From NCBI GenBank assembly GCA_035275625.1, contig DATEMK010000066.1:1-43782 (forward strand): 43,782 nucleotides of DNA, given 5' to 3'. How positions within the stretch are numbered: position 1 is the first letter of the stretch; every line of letters starts with the position of its first letter. The position numbers were made by a program, and so were the translations under genes. The notes under the pieces were generated by a model. It was not told the origin of the DNA. It saw only the letters and a list, made by a program, of their open reading frames with translations, and made no database searches. Shown here in pieces: positions 1-8,266 of this stretch. This stretch comes from DATEMK01 sp035275625 (GTDB lineage Bacteria > Bacteroidota > Bacteroidia > AKYH767-A > OLB10).

Positions 1-90
1 TTTACTATTCCCCGCATCAATATGATCCCCGGACTGAAGTACCTGGGGAACATTTGATGCGTCTAAAACAACTATCTTTTTATCTGCCAC
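1..90 (-). CDS. Virion protein paralog, N-terminal fragment (runs off window)
   Basis: A GTG start at 90-88 opens a frame that stays open for 30 codons to the window edge. It begins three bases after the stop of the upstream gene. Its first residues (VADKKIVVLDASNVPQVLQ) align without gaps with those of the 94-567 protein (MGQKKPLVLGSDNVPQQLQ), including the NVPQ.LQ.GD.I core. It is therefore a tandem paralog of that gene. The function is not known; the position after the fibre genes suggests a virion surface or fibre accessory protein. The GTG start is supported by the alignment and by the absence of a better start. Confidence 0.7.
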   Translation of the reverse strand, partial: MADKKIVVLDASNVPQVLQSGDHIDAGNSK

Positions 91-93
91 TTT

Positions 94-567
94 TTACAAT
101 TTATAAGCGTCCTGAATGTCAAGCCTCATTTCAGTTGTTGAAATGGCGCGCCCAACTACTTGTGAATAGCCGGTTGTCGGAGGAGTTGTAGTTAGCAATC
201 CAGCTGTTGCTGTGCTGACGTAATACAATGTATTAGCAACTAAACCGCCCGAACCTCCCGTCACTGCATCCCACTGTCCCGTGGTTGCAGATAAAATACT
301 TCCCTTACCGCACATGATCCCGCCAGTTACACCGGTGGCGATGCTGGTGTCAGCAACTAAGCCAATGCATGGAAGGGTACCCCCTGCATCTGCTTTCGCT
401 TTTTTAACGGTGTCGTTTGCCGAGTTATAAACAGGTGCACCGATAACGATTGATCCGGCTTCACCGTTTGTCAGCTGAGGCAGCTCAGCAGTTTGAATGT
501 AATCTCCTGCCTGTAATTGTTGCGGTACATTGTCTGAACCGAGTACTAAAGGTTTTTTTTGTCCCAT
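94..567 (-). CDS. Putative virion surface/fibre accessory protein, paralog 2
   Basis: This 157-residue protein has no signal peptide or membrane segment and is rich in Gly, Thr, Ala and Val, as in small beta-sandwich virion proteins. Its last third carries the pattern W-x(n)-YYV...G.L.TTPP....QVVG.AI....M.L.I.DAYKL. The gene at 593-1012 repeats this pattern with the ending DAYLF, and the N-terminus resembles the fragment at 1-90, so three related genes stand in tandem. Late expression from the structural operon is expected. I do not recognise a named family; decoration, fibre-tip or trimerisation protein are all possible. Confidence 0.75.
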   Translation of the reverse strand: MGQKKPLVLGSDNVPQQLQAGDYIQTAELPQLTNGEAGSIVIGAPVYNSANDTVKKAKADAGGTLPCIGLVADTSIATGVTGGIMCGKGSILSATTGQWDAVTGGSGGLVANTLYYVSTATAGLLTTTPPTTGYSQVVGRAISTTEMRLDIQDAYKL

Positions 568-592
568 AATGTTGATTGATTGTTAAAATGAT

Positions 593-1012
593 TTAAAATA
601 AATATGCGTCAGCTATCTCAATTTCGATAGTGTCTGTTTTGTAAGCAATTCCAATTACTTGTGTCCATAATGATGAAGGTGATGCAGGAGGGGTTTGTGA
701 CAATATTCCCTGGCCATTGATGTAAACCATTGCGCCAACGGTCCACGACCATGATGAATTTTGCATCTTCCCATCGGTCTGAACATTTCCGGAAGTGCTG
801 ATTGCAATGTCAGCCATGGCAAGACCAACAACTTTATTCTTGTGAAATAAATTTGCAGAATCTGCGAGCTGTCCGTTTGCCGTCACCGGCTGGCACTTCA
901 AAATATTTTCTGTAACTACTACGCTAATCATTGCATCTTCTCCAATTATATTTATTGGCGTGTTAAATTTTACTGTTGCACGCAGTCTGTTTTTGATTCT
1001 TACGGTGATCAT
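593..1012 (-). CDS. Putative virion surface/fibre accessory protein, paralog 1
   Basis: This 139-residue protein is predicted to be mostly beta. Its C-terminal half (VGAMVYINGQGILSQTPP, then QVIGIAY and a final IADAYLF) matches the spacing of the 94-567 protein. The N-terminus differs and lacks the NVPQ segment, so the two paralogs share mainly the C-terminal domain. The start overlaps the end of the 1009-1416 gene by four bases (ATGA), which indicates translational coupling within the late operon. Function unknown; a virion exterior role is inferred from position and composition. Confidence 0.75.
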   Translation of the reverse strand: MITVRIKNRLRATVKFNTPINIIGEDAMISVVVTENILKCQPVTANGQLADSANLFHKNKVVGLAMADIAISTSGNVQTDGKMQNSSWSWTVGAMVYINGQGILSQTPPASPSSLWTQVIGIAYKTDTIEIEIADAYLF

Positions 1013-1416
1013 GTCGGAACCTCAATGAATTTTGTTTGTGCATCTTTAGAAAGTGAAATTTCAATGTCAGATACAATATTGTCCATCGAACCACCGGTGA
1101 AGGAAGACACCACTTGTTTAATTTTAATTTCTCCGTAAATTATTTTTTCAAGGCTTAAAATTTTTGAGCCTGCAGCAGCAAGTTCAATGGTGCATTTTCC
1201 TTTGTCGGCTCCGGTCTGATCAAGAACGGTGATGACCTTAAATCCGGAAGCTGAAACAAGCGAGTAGCGGGCAATTTCTTTATATGCCCTGTGGTAAAGA
1301 ACAATGATCATTCCCAGGATGCCGGTTGTCAATGTCAGATCAATAGGCAAGCCCGTCTCATCATCCACAATGAGAAATTCCAGTACTTTATCTTCGCTCG
1401 GATGAACTTCAGTCAT
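1009..1416 (-). CDS. Hypothetical fibre/baseplate-region protein
   Basis: This 135-residue protein begins with acidic residues followed by FLIVDDETGLPIDLT, a strand-loop-strand opening like the N-terminal beta-sandwich domains of some siphophage baseplate proteins (BppU-type). That likeness is only by eye. No membrane segment or catalytic motif is visible. It lies between the 147-residue protein (1425-1868) and paralog 1, in a tight co-oriented cluster, so a tail-fibre or baseplate accessory role is inferred from position. Confidence 0.65.
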   Translation of the reverse strand: MTEVHPSEDKVLEFLIVDDETGLPIDLTLTTGILGMIIVLYHRAYKEIARYSLVSASGFKVITVLDQTGADKGKCTIELAAAGSKILSLEKIIYGEIKIKQVVSSFTGGSMDNIVSDIEISLSKDAQTKFIEVPT

Positions 1417-1424
1417 TGAAATTT

Positions 1425-1868
1425 TTAAATTAAACGGAACAATAAATCGAGCACAACATTTGAATCTCCCTGAGTAGGGACAGAATCAAATGTTGCCAAC
1501 AGTCTTCCGGTTTTCACATTGGTCACCTGTGTTGCACCGTCTTCAATCAGGGGAGTTAGTTTTTTCTTGCTGGATGAACCAAATGCTATAATATCAGTTC
1601 CATGCAATTGAAATTCCGAAACAGGACTGTTAACACCTTCAATGTGTAAATAAATGTGATCACAATCAAAATCTTCGGTTTCATAATTGATCGCGACAGA
1701 GCCGCTTATTAGTTCAATCATGCTGCCGTCACCGAACAAATGACTGTAGTCAGGCAGAACTTCCATTGTCTGGCCTGCTTTCGCTTCGGCTGCTGTTATA
1801 GTTCTGACCACTCTTCCCAATCGTAAATCTTTTACCATTGGTCCGTCAAATAATTTAATGTAATCCAT
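1425..1868 (-). CDS. Hypothetical fibre-region protein
   Basis: This 147-residue protein starts with MDYIKLFDGPMV and is predicted to be mostly beta with short loops. It has no Cys motif, membrane segment or known catalytic signature. It begins 12 bases after the stop of the large fibre-like gene (1880-3316), with an A-rich leader typical of this genome. I do not recognise the family. The position immediately after the fibre suggests a fibre-associated or receptor-recognition part, or a fibre chaperone. Confidence 0.65.
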   Translation of the reverse strand: MDYIKLFDGPMVKDLRLGRVVRTITAAEAKAGQTMEVLPDYSHLFGDGSMIELISGSVAINYETEDFDCDHIYLHIEGVNSPVSEFQLHGTDIIAFGSSSKKKLTPLIEDGATQVTNVKTGRLLATFDSVPTQGDSNVVLDLLFRLI

Positions 1869-1879
1869 AGTTGTTATAT

Positions 1880-3316
1880 TTAAGATTTGAAGTACTGTGT
1901 AATTTGAAATTGCCCGGTAGCGGATTGCCTGTATTTAAACCAATCATTTGCCGCGCCATCCAACGAAAGCGGGCTGCTAACACCTGATGGCAGTGAAATA
2001 TTCACCCCTGAAGTAATGTCCAAAGTCATTAAACTGTTTATCCTGGCTAATACTTCATGCGTGTAATTAAAGCTGGGTGTGTTGATTGTGTCTATTCCCA
2101 ATACTCCTGAACCTTGCAGGTCTAAAACTCCCGCTTTTTCTTTTGGATTGGTGCCATTTACATCCAAAACATTTCCTCCTGTTATAGCTACATTGGAAAC
2201 AATATTGCTGAACCCGTATTGCAGGACACCGCCATTAATATCGGCACTGTAAACCGCACTGACTCCTGTTTCGTGCATATCGGTTACGTTAGCGCCTGAA
2301 TTAATAGTTCTGCCTCCCGTTATAGTTGCACCCCTTATAGATGAGCTCCCTGTACCCAATATGCTGAATGAAGAATTTTCGCACCTGTATTTTTCTATCT
2401 GTGAGAATGCGGTAAGCGAAGCGGAAGAATTTAAAAATGTGTTTTGAATAAACGAAAAAAGTCCAGCGGTCATACTGTTCGTGATGGTGCAATTTTTAAT
2501 CACGTTATCTTTAAACGTGGAACCCAGCATGGCAGTGCCAGAGAATGCAGCGGTCATAGTTGTTTCCTCGACTGTGTTACCTGTAAAGTTTAAATATCCC
2601 CAGGGCGCGGTATTAATAAACGAAGTGGCACCGGCAACAGAATTTTTTACAACATTCCCGTAATTGTCGTAACGTTCGTAAATAACATCAGCCACAGGAT
2701 CATAATTCACGCGCTCAACTTCCAACGTGCCGCGCAAACCTGACGCTGTATAGTCAACAAATAAATGTCCGTAATGATCAAACCTATTTGACGTTATTGA
2801 ACGTAGAGCGATAGCAACATCAATAAGCAGGTACAAATAACCTCCACGTAAAGCACTGGTGGAAACAAGTGTATTGAACCCTGCGCGAGTAGTAAGAATA
2901 ACCTGGTTAAGGTAAAGTGTTTTTAATGCATTGGCAGAAATCTCATTCGGTCCACCAAGGTCGAGGTACTGATCAGTGTTTTGAATGTGTGAAAGTGTGC
3001 CTGTAGAAACAAGCTGCCATATCGCGGGATTGGTCCCGGGAGTTACACCGGTCTGGTAAGGAGTACCAACAAACAAATAAATATTACCAAGGTAACTGAC
3101 ATAAGAAGGGATCGGGTTTCCGTTGGAATCATTAAACGGATATGCCTGGCCCGGACTATAAGGCGCCACATTGCCGGTAGAATTCAATGATTGAATAGTA
3201 TCAATCAGAATTTCCCAATTGGTATCATGTTCAAGCCATGTCAGCTCTGAACCTTTTGTTGTGTAACCGGCTTTTGTTAAAATCCGGAAGATGAAATTTA
3301 TGTTTGGCAGTCCCAT
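1880..3316 (-). CDS. Tail fibre/spike-like protein with predicted beta-helix region
   Basis: This 478-residue protein has three visible parts. Residues 1-110 are an N-terminal region ending in a short carbohydrate-binding-like stretch (YVSYLGNIYLFVGTPYQTG.TPGTNPAIWQ). The middle (about 190-400) has many short repeats of the kind NxFxNNVIxNCTIxN and GATITGGxTINSGAN, typical of right-handed beta-helix spikes and fibres. A small C-terminal domain closes the protein. It probably sits at the tail tip and binds the host envelope. It follows the head-tail adaptor gene and opens the fibre cluster. No hydrolase residues can be assigned by eye. Confidence 0.75.
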   Translation of the reverse strand: MGLPNINFIFRILTKAGYTTKGSELTWLEHDTNWEILIDTIQSLNSTGNVAPYSPGQAYPFNDSNGNPIPSYVSYLGNIYLFVGTPYQTGVTPGTNPAIWQLVSTGTLSHIQNTDQYLDLGGPNEISANALKTLYLNQVILTTRAGFNTLVSTSALRGGYLYLLIDVAIALRSITSNRFDHYGHLFVDYTASGLRGTLEVERVNYDPVADVIYERYDNYGNVVKNSVAGATSFINTAPWGYLNFTGNTVEETTMTAAFSGTAMLGSTFKDNVIKNCTITNSMTAGLFSFIQNTFLNSSASLTAFSQIEKYRCENSSFSILGTGSSSIRGATITGGRTINSGANVTDMHETGVSAVYSADINGGVLQYGFSNIVSNVAITGGNVLDVNGTNPKEKAGVLDLQGSGVLGIDTINTPSFNYTHEVLARINSLMTLDITSGVNISLPSGVSSPLSLDGAANDWFKYRQSATGQFQITQYFKS

Positions 3317-3319
3317 GAG

Positions 3320-3865
3320 TTAGTATTTATATTTCCACATTTCTGCGGGATCAATTTTGCAGTCATTACCACCAATAGCATTTATCCTCATGCGGCTTTT
3401 TAATGTTGTGATGGGTTTGTATAAAGGAAATTTTGAAGAGTCAGCGGTCTTGGTTTTCACAATGAATTTAATCATGCGATCTGCAAATGCATACGCTCCG
3501 GATTGTGCCTGTGAAATGAGATCTGCTTTTTCATCTTTGTCCAAACCGGTGGAGAATTCATTTTTCTTTTTTACCAGCCCTGAAGCAGTTGAATGAATGC
3601 CATCCGAAACAAGATACCTGGCATAAGAGTAATACACCAGCGCAGGAATAATGTATTCAAGGAGCGCTTTGTTATCGGTGTCAGTGGATGCGTGGTGATC
3701 AATGATGTCGAGCAACATTAAATCCTCATCGCTGAGCAGTGGTGACAGGTCAAATAACTGCGCTTCCAGAATGAACGGTTGAAGCTTTACTATATCGCTC
3801 ACAAATTTTGTGATCGGCTTATAAGGCTCGAAATTGTCTTTTGTTATGAGGAGGTCCTGAATCAT
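3320..3865 (-). CDS. Putative head-tail connector/adaptor protein (DUF6712-like)
   Basis: This 181-residue, mostly helical protein starts MIQDLLITKDNFEPYKPITKF and has the pattern ...QLFDLSPLL....L......ALLEYIIPALVYYSYARYL. This resembles the DUF6712 proteins commonly encoded next to portal genes of Bacteroidota phages. Such proteins are taken to be head-completion or connector proteins because of their position and helical fold. Its start overlaps the portal stop by four bases (ATGA), which suggests coupled translation. The family assignment rests on remembered sequence patterns. Confidence 0.65.
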   Translation of the reverse strand: MIQDLLITKDNFEPYKPITKFVSDIVKLQPFILEAQLFDLSPLLSDEDLMLLDIIDHHASTDTDNKALLEYIIPALVYYSYARYLVSDGIHSTASGLVKKKNEFSTGLDKDEKADLISQAQSGAYAFADRMIKFIVKTKTADSSKFPLYKPITTLKSRMRINAIGGNDCKIDPAEMWKYKY

Positions 3866-5010
3866 TCTACCGGAGGTGTTTTAGGATCTTCTTTTTTGGG
3901 ATTCAGTGATTCGGACATGAATTCACCTGTGCCCATCGGAATAATTGAATAGTTGCCTGAAGGATTGATAGCGCCCTCCCAGTTGGAAAAAATATCTTTG
4001 AATGTTTCTTCAAACATTATCCGCTCTTCCTTCGTGTAATTGTTATAGTAGGTAATGGCATCAACCATTTGCTGACTGAGCCCGATCTGCCCGGGAATAG
4101 TTTCACCGATCAGAACACCAGGTGCACCAAATTGTTTCCGTATATTTTCACCAACAGAGGTTTCATGGTACTCAAACATTCTGTCATTCTTCGGAACATC
4201 GAATGGTTTTATTTCCGGAATCTGATCTTTCTTTTTATACTCGACATGGAAAATCCTGCTTGCATTTTTTCCACCCTGAAACTTTTTAACATTGTTGCGG
4301 AATTCTGTTCGTTCCTCCTCCTTTTCAAATTCAGGAGTGGCAAACATGTGGCTGGCCATGAAGTTGGTTGTTACATTCCGGAACTTATACATTTTCGTTT
4401 CGGAGTCTGTGATCACGTCCTCGCGAACGGAATCAATCGGGGAAAGAGGGTACTCATTCCCATAGTAAAAAAGCTGTCCTTTGTACTGGCCGACCCCTTC
4501 TTCTTCGATACGGTAGGAAACATATTCCGGATCGGCATTATACAGGTCTATCCAGTCAATTTTTTTCCGAAGAAAATATAACCTCCTCCGACCATCCCAA
4601 TCATCATATAAAGCAGCTCTCCCTGCAACTTCGGGGACTTCATCATCGCCCAGGCGAATGTGCTCAAACGGCACGTGAAAAACTTCGGTGATTTTTCCAT
4701 TGAGGTTGAAATTCATGTGAATTCCATAACCTTTGAAGCGTGCATAATCCGCTGCGAGCTTCCGGAAAAGCATGTCAACCGTCATACCCCTGCGGTTGAT
4801 TATTGCTTTGTAAAAAGTGAGATCCTTGAACCCTTCGCCCTTTATAAATTTTGCAAAGGTGTTGACACACCGCGTTGCGGCTCCACTCGCAGAAATGAGC
4901 ATGTCAATATTCTGCGGGTAAGCATTATCCAGATCATAGTTTTGAATTCTGTAAACTCTGTTCTTACGGATAATGATACGGGGATCAAGATCGGTAGTGA
5001 ACGAAATCAC
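3862..5010 (-). CDS. Phage portal protein
   Basis: The portal forms the dodecameric ring at one capsid vertex through which DNA is packaged and leaves. This 382-residue protein shows the early motif NAYPQNIDMLISASGAATRC, an FAKFIKGEGF segment, a basic alpha/beta middle and a C-terminal helical region with GQIGLSQQMVDAITYYNNYT. These are typical of Bacteroidota-phage portals of the HK97-like type. It lies between the 5013-5456 gene and the connector gene and is separated from the terminase genes by the whole tail module and the rest of the head module, which is unusual. The length is on the short side for portals, but the protein looks complete. Confidence 0.85.
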   Translation of the reverse strand: MISFTTDLDPRIIIRKNRVYRIQNYDLDNAYPQNIDMLISASGAATRCVNTFAKFIKGEGFKDLTFYKAIINRRGMTVDMLFRKLAADYARFKGYGIHMNFNLNGKITEVFHVPFEHIRLGDDEVPEVAGRAALYDDWDGRRRLYFLRKKIDWIDLYNADPEYVSYRIEEEGVGQYKGQLFYYGNEYPLSPIDSVREDVITDSETKMYKFRNVTTNFMASHMFATPEFEKEEERTEFRNNVKKFQGGKNASRIFHVEYKKKDQIPEIKPFDVPKNDRMFEYHETSVGENIRKQFGAPGVLIGETIPGQIGLSQQMVDAITYYNNYTKEERIMFEETFKDIFSNWEGAINPSGNYSIIPMGTGEFMSESLNPKKEDPKTPPVE

Positions 5011-5012
5011 GG

Positions 5013-5456
5013 TTATTTAGTTTTGCCCTGTTTGCCAGTTTTTGTAGTGACTGATTCCGGATTGACTTCACCGGTGTCGGTTAATTTTCCACCTGCAGGA
5101 GATTTCGTTTTCTTCGGTATTTTGACAAATACACTTAGTAAAGCCGGACGGTTTGTTAAAATTATCCTCGCTTCATCAGGAGTGATGTTCTCTGAAGTCC
5201 GGGGACCAAACTCCGACATCAGTGTTGAACCCTCACGGATTGTATAGTCGAAACTTTCAAAATCAATTGTTATAGCAACAGGCTCCACCAATTTTTTCAA
5301 ACGTGCTATAGCATCATCGAATCTTCCCGGGCAGTTGATACAGATTTCCTCTTTCAAAAATTCCTGGCATACCGCCTGAAATTCTTTGCTTTTTTCTTCG
5401 TTAACGAAGACCTCGGCAACAGTATAGCCGATAACTTTTAAGATTTTTTCTTTCAT
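5013..5456 (-). CDS. Hypothetical protein upstream of portal
   Basis: This 147-residue protein is mixed alpha/beta at the N-terminus, with two nearby Cys residues (EEICINCPG). A low-complexity Lys/Gly/Thr/Pro tail begins around residue 112 (KKTKSPAGGKL..., ending in KTGKQGKTK). No named domain is recognised. It lies two bases upstream of the portal gene and downstream of a terminator-like hairpin (5472-5502). A head-assembly accessory role is inferred from position only. Confidence 0.6.
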   Translation of the reverse strand: MKEKILKVIGYTVAEVFVNEEKSKEFQAVCQEFLKEEICINCPGRFDDAIARLKKLVEPVAITIDFESFDYTIREGSTLMSEFGPRTSENITPDEARIILTNRPALLSVFVKIPKKTKSPAGGKLTDTGEVNPESVTTKTGKQGKTK

Positions 5457-5471
5457 GTTTATTTGAGTTTT

Positions 5472-5502
5472 AACAAAACAAGCCAGCTTACGGGCTGGCC
5501 TG
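5472..5502 (-). terminator. Rho-independent terminator-like hairpin inside the late operon
   Basis: On the minus strand CAGGCCAGC (5502-5494) pairs with GCTGGCTTG (5487-5479) across a six-base loop, with one G-T pair. It is followed by TTTTGTT at 5478-5472. It sits between the 5535-6269 structural gene and the portal cluster. It may reduce read-through so that the capsid and tube-like genes are expressed more than the portal, which is needed in few copies. Confidence 0.6.
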
Positions 5503-5534
5503 CTTGGTATCTGTTTTTTAAACGATTGTTGGAA

Positions 5535-6269
5535 TTATACCAACAGCGCATCAACCACAGCCTTGGATGCTGCCAAAGAAGTAATGAAGATGTTACGTGG
5601 CAAATGAGGTTCAAGCGCCTTCGGATTCGATTTTAACTGAATCTTATAAGCTGATCCGGTAACATCGTCACCGAGATTTCTTTCCAAAATGAACATTTCC
5701 AGACCGCAATCCCATCCATACACTTCATAAGCGGCATTGCCGGTTGCACCAGTGAATTTATTCAGAACAATTCCTCCGAGATTTCCGTCCTTCATTGATT
5801 CAAGATTTTTCTTTACATCAGGAGTTGATGTAAAAACATAGAAATCAATAAGGTGTTCGATGTTGGAAGAAAAATCTTTCTTCACGAGTGACTGTTTTGG
5901 AACGACACTCAAATTTTTTCCTTCAAATTTGAAAGCTGGCTTAGTGGCCTGCATCGCCATAGCTTCAATGATCAACTTGTTAAGCGTGTTGTAAGTGACA
6001 GTTGCTAAATCAACCTCATTTCGGTTGAACAAGATTAGATCGGCATCCACACCGGAAATTATCGGATTATCGCAATCCAACGTTACACCGGCTGCGACTC
6101 TTCCGCAGAGGCTACCGAATGCGACTCCGGTTTGCTGCATTCCATAAGAAGCTGCGATTGACCCGGCAGCAAGAAGGGGCGTTAATTCAATATGATTGAA
6201 AGCATTGGCAACAAGACCGCAGCCTATAACGCAGAATGTGATGACTAAGATGTTTTTTAAGATTTTCAT
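5535..6269 (-). CDS. Major virion structural protein, candidate tail-tube protein, with hydrophobic leader
   Basis: This is a 244-residue protein. Residues 1-40 form a hydrophobic leader (ILVITFCVIGCGLVANA). The rest carries NLGGIVLNKFTGATGNAAYEVYGWDCGL and EPHLPRNIFIT, patterns I associate with abundant tail or structural proteins encoded near the capsid in Bacteroidota phages. Major tail-tube protein is the best guess; a capsid decoration protein is the alternative. The M1 start has an A-rich leader like other genes here, whereas the conventional-looking start would be M44 (MQQTGVAFGS). The leader shares the motif IGxGLxANA with the major capsid protein encoded just upstream, which is odd for a virion protein. 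Confidence 0.7.
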   Translation of the reverse strand: MKILKNILVITFCVIGCGLVANAFNHIELTPLLAAGSIAASYGMQQTGVAFGSLCGRVAAGVTLDCDNPIISGVDADLILFNRNEVDLATVTYNTLNKLIIEAMAMQATKPAFKFEGKNLSVVPKQSLVKKDFSSNIEHLIDFYVFTSTPDVKKNLESMKDGNLGGIVLNKFTGATGNAAYEVYGWDCGLEMFILERNLGDDVTGSAYKIQLKSNPKALEPHLPRNIFITSLAASKAVVDALLV

Positions 6270-6333
6270 TTTTTTGGTTTTTTGTTTTTGATGGTTTTTA
6301 TAAATTGGTTTTACTTTACTAACAGGCTAATGA

Positions 6334-7668
6334 TTAAGCAGGTCTCCACATTTCTATTTCCTGCGAGAACATATAGTTGACATCGGATTTCATACCGCAT
6401 TTCATTCTCACAACCTGATCTAATGTGGTTTTGCGCATATCAACGGTTTCTAAAGAGGAACCGTCACCGAGAAGATCAACAGCGAGGAACATATTGGAGA
6501 CTTTTGCAATGACAATCACATTCGGTTTCCAGTAAGGCATGGGTGTTAAAACATTTCCTAAGAAGTCGAGCACTTTATCACCGACAAACGCTCCTACTAC
6601 ATTAGTTCCGGCAGCCTGTGAAAGTTTATAAGCACGTTCCACATGCAGCGGGATATAAATTTTAAGATCAGTTTCAGCCCTGAGCGCATCCGGAATAGTG
6701 TTATAGATGGTGGAGAAAACCGAAATAACGTTGAAACGATTAATGCTGATCAGTTTGGCACTTCCGAATGTTGGCGTTCCTGTAGCTGCTGAGGTATCAA
6801 CTCCGATGGAAAGAGTAGTTCCTGAAAGAATTCCGGTAATCAGGTATGAATTACCGTTGAGCTGAGTGCTCATGTTACCTGTGCCGGCAACACCAAGAAC
6901 AGTTACATAATCCCCGACCTCTAAATTGGTTGTGCTTACTACGGTTACTACCGCTTCAGTTGCTTTTGTAATGTCACTTACTGCGAACGTTGCGTTAGCG
7001 CCAGGGTTTAATTTTCTAACATTACTATCGGCAAGCATTAAAGGAAGCAAACCGGTATAGGAAGAAGAAAACGTAAACAATGCATTTGCTGATTTACCAA
7101 GGAGGTAAAGCTGCTCGTTTTGAATAGCGATTTTCTTCAATGCACGCTGAACTAAGAAATCTGACAGCTCCACGGTTCCGTCATAGTCCTGCATTTCACC
7201 AGGCTTCAGTTGCTGAGCTTCCCATGAAGTGACAAGCGTACTGTAATTGTATTGCTTATGAATTTCATAAGCTACAGGATCGAGATAACGCTCCGGAATG
7301 GTAATAGATGAAGTCTGAGGTGTGAAGACTGCTGATGGTGTCTGGAATGCGAAATCATCATCCAGTGAACGCATCAGTTTTCTTTTCTTCACATTTGGAA
7401 TGACTGTTATAAGTCCACGTTCCACGAGACCGGGAGATAACAGGGCTGTTGCCTGGTATCCTGCCAATAATTCACCGGCATACGTGTTAGGCGTAAATGT
7501 GAATGTGGTTTCAAATGCTAATCCCGCTGGCATTCTGATGAATGACAAGGCGAAGAAAATCAGCATGAGAATGAAAGGGTTTAACCCGATTGCATTTGCA
7601 ATTAATCCACCTCCGATTATTGCAAGCAATAGAGCGGTTATCCGGTGGACGATTAGTTTTGATTTCAT
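6334..7668 (-). CDS. Major capsid protein with N-terminal hydrophobic leader and internal Ig/FCCH-like insert
   Basis: This 444-residue protein follows the protease/scaffold gene, as expected for an HK97-fold capsid protein. Residues 8-28 and 31-45 are two hydrophobic segments (LLLAIIGGGLIANAI, then FILMLIFFALSF). A capsid-like region begins near M46 (MPAGLAFETTFTFTP) with YLDPVAYEIHKQ and later helix and beta segments. Residues about 228-303 form an inserted beta domain (KATEAVVTV...GDYVTVLGVAGTGN...LNGNSYLITGI...IGVDTS) resembling the E1-FCCH-like repeats seen in phage proteins. Such inserts usually face outward on capsids. The C-terminus ends in FSQEIEMWRPA. M1 has an A-rich leader, favouring it over M46. 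Confidence 0.8.
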   Translation of the reverse strand: MKSKLIVHRITALLLAIIGGGLIANAIGLNPFILMLIFFALSFIRMPAGLAFETTFTFTPNTYAGELLAGYQATALLSPGLVERGLITVIPNVKKRKLMRSLDDDFAFQTPSAVFTPQTSSITIPERYLDPVAYEIHKQYNYSTLVTSWEAQQLKPGEMQDYDGTVELSDFLVQRALKKIAIQNEQLYLLGKSANALFTFSSSYTGLLPLMLADSNVRKLNPGANATFAVSDITKATEAVVTVVSTTNLEVGDYVTVLGVAGTGNMSTQLNGNSYLITGILSGTTLSIGVDTSAATGTPTFGSAKLISINRFNVISVFSTIYNTIPDALRAETDLKIYIPLHVERAYKLSQAAGTNVVGAFVGDKVLDFLGNVLTPMPYWKPNVIVIAKVSNMFLAVDLLGDGSSLETVDMRKTTLDQVVRMKCGMKSDVNYMFSQEIEMWRPA

Positions 7669-7729
7669 TTTTTTTTTGGTTATTTAATGATTGGTTTTAT
7701 GATGGTTTTGAAATAGTGGCGTGGGTATG

Positions 7730-8266
7730 TTACCGTGCAGTTGCAGCAGCTCTTTCAGCTATAGTTTTGGGTTTTTCTTCATCCTCATCCTTGTCTTTTT
7801 TCTTATCCGGAGGAACAAAAGATTTTTTCTTTTTCGGCTCGTAATCCGTGGAGATTGATTTTTTAATTTTCTCCAATTCTTTTTTCACTTCTTCCAAATC
7901 GGATTTCTGTTCACCAAGCTCCTTCTCGAGCTTTTTGTTTTTGATTGTGAGGTCAGCAAATTCCTTTGCAATTTTTTCCTCGTCTTCAGTTTCATCCTCC
8001 GAATCTTCTTCTTTCGGTTTAACTGAAGTGACTTTTCCACCTGCAACGCTCACGACATTGCTGCCCTGGGTGTAATTTCCATCAGATGCAGGTTTGCCTT
8101 CTGAGTTCTGAGCTTCATCGCCTTCCGCAGGAGCTTCGTTGTCGGTTATAATTGAAATTTCTGAACCATCGTCACCGGTTGCAGAGATGCTTTTTACATC
8201 GCCATCAATGAGGGCATTTACTTTTGCTTTGAACTTTTCGTACAAAGACTTTTTCTTGTCTGCCAT
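7730..8266 (-). CDS. Nested in-frame scaffold protein (internal start within protease gene)
   Basis: An in-frame ATG at 8266-8264 encodes MADKKKSLYEKFKAKVNAL and reads to the protease stop, giving 178 residues of acidic, coiled-coil scaffold-like sequence. It is preceded by an A-rich leader (TATAAAAATCAAAAAACA) like those before the other starts in this operon, although here it lies inside a coding region. Lambda uses the same arrangement, with Nu3 nested in the C protease gene, to make excess scaffold over protease. The leader and domain boundary are seen; separate translation is inferred. Confidence 0.6.
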   Translation of the reverse strand: MADKKKSLYEKFKAKVNALIDGDVKSISATGDDGSEISIITDNEAPAEGDEAQNSEGKPASDGNYTQGSNVVSVAGGKVTSVKPKEEDSEDETEDEEKIAKEFADLTIKNKKLEKELGEQKSDLEEVKKELEKIKKSISTDYEPKKKKSFVPPDKKKDKDEDEEKPKTIAERAAATAR

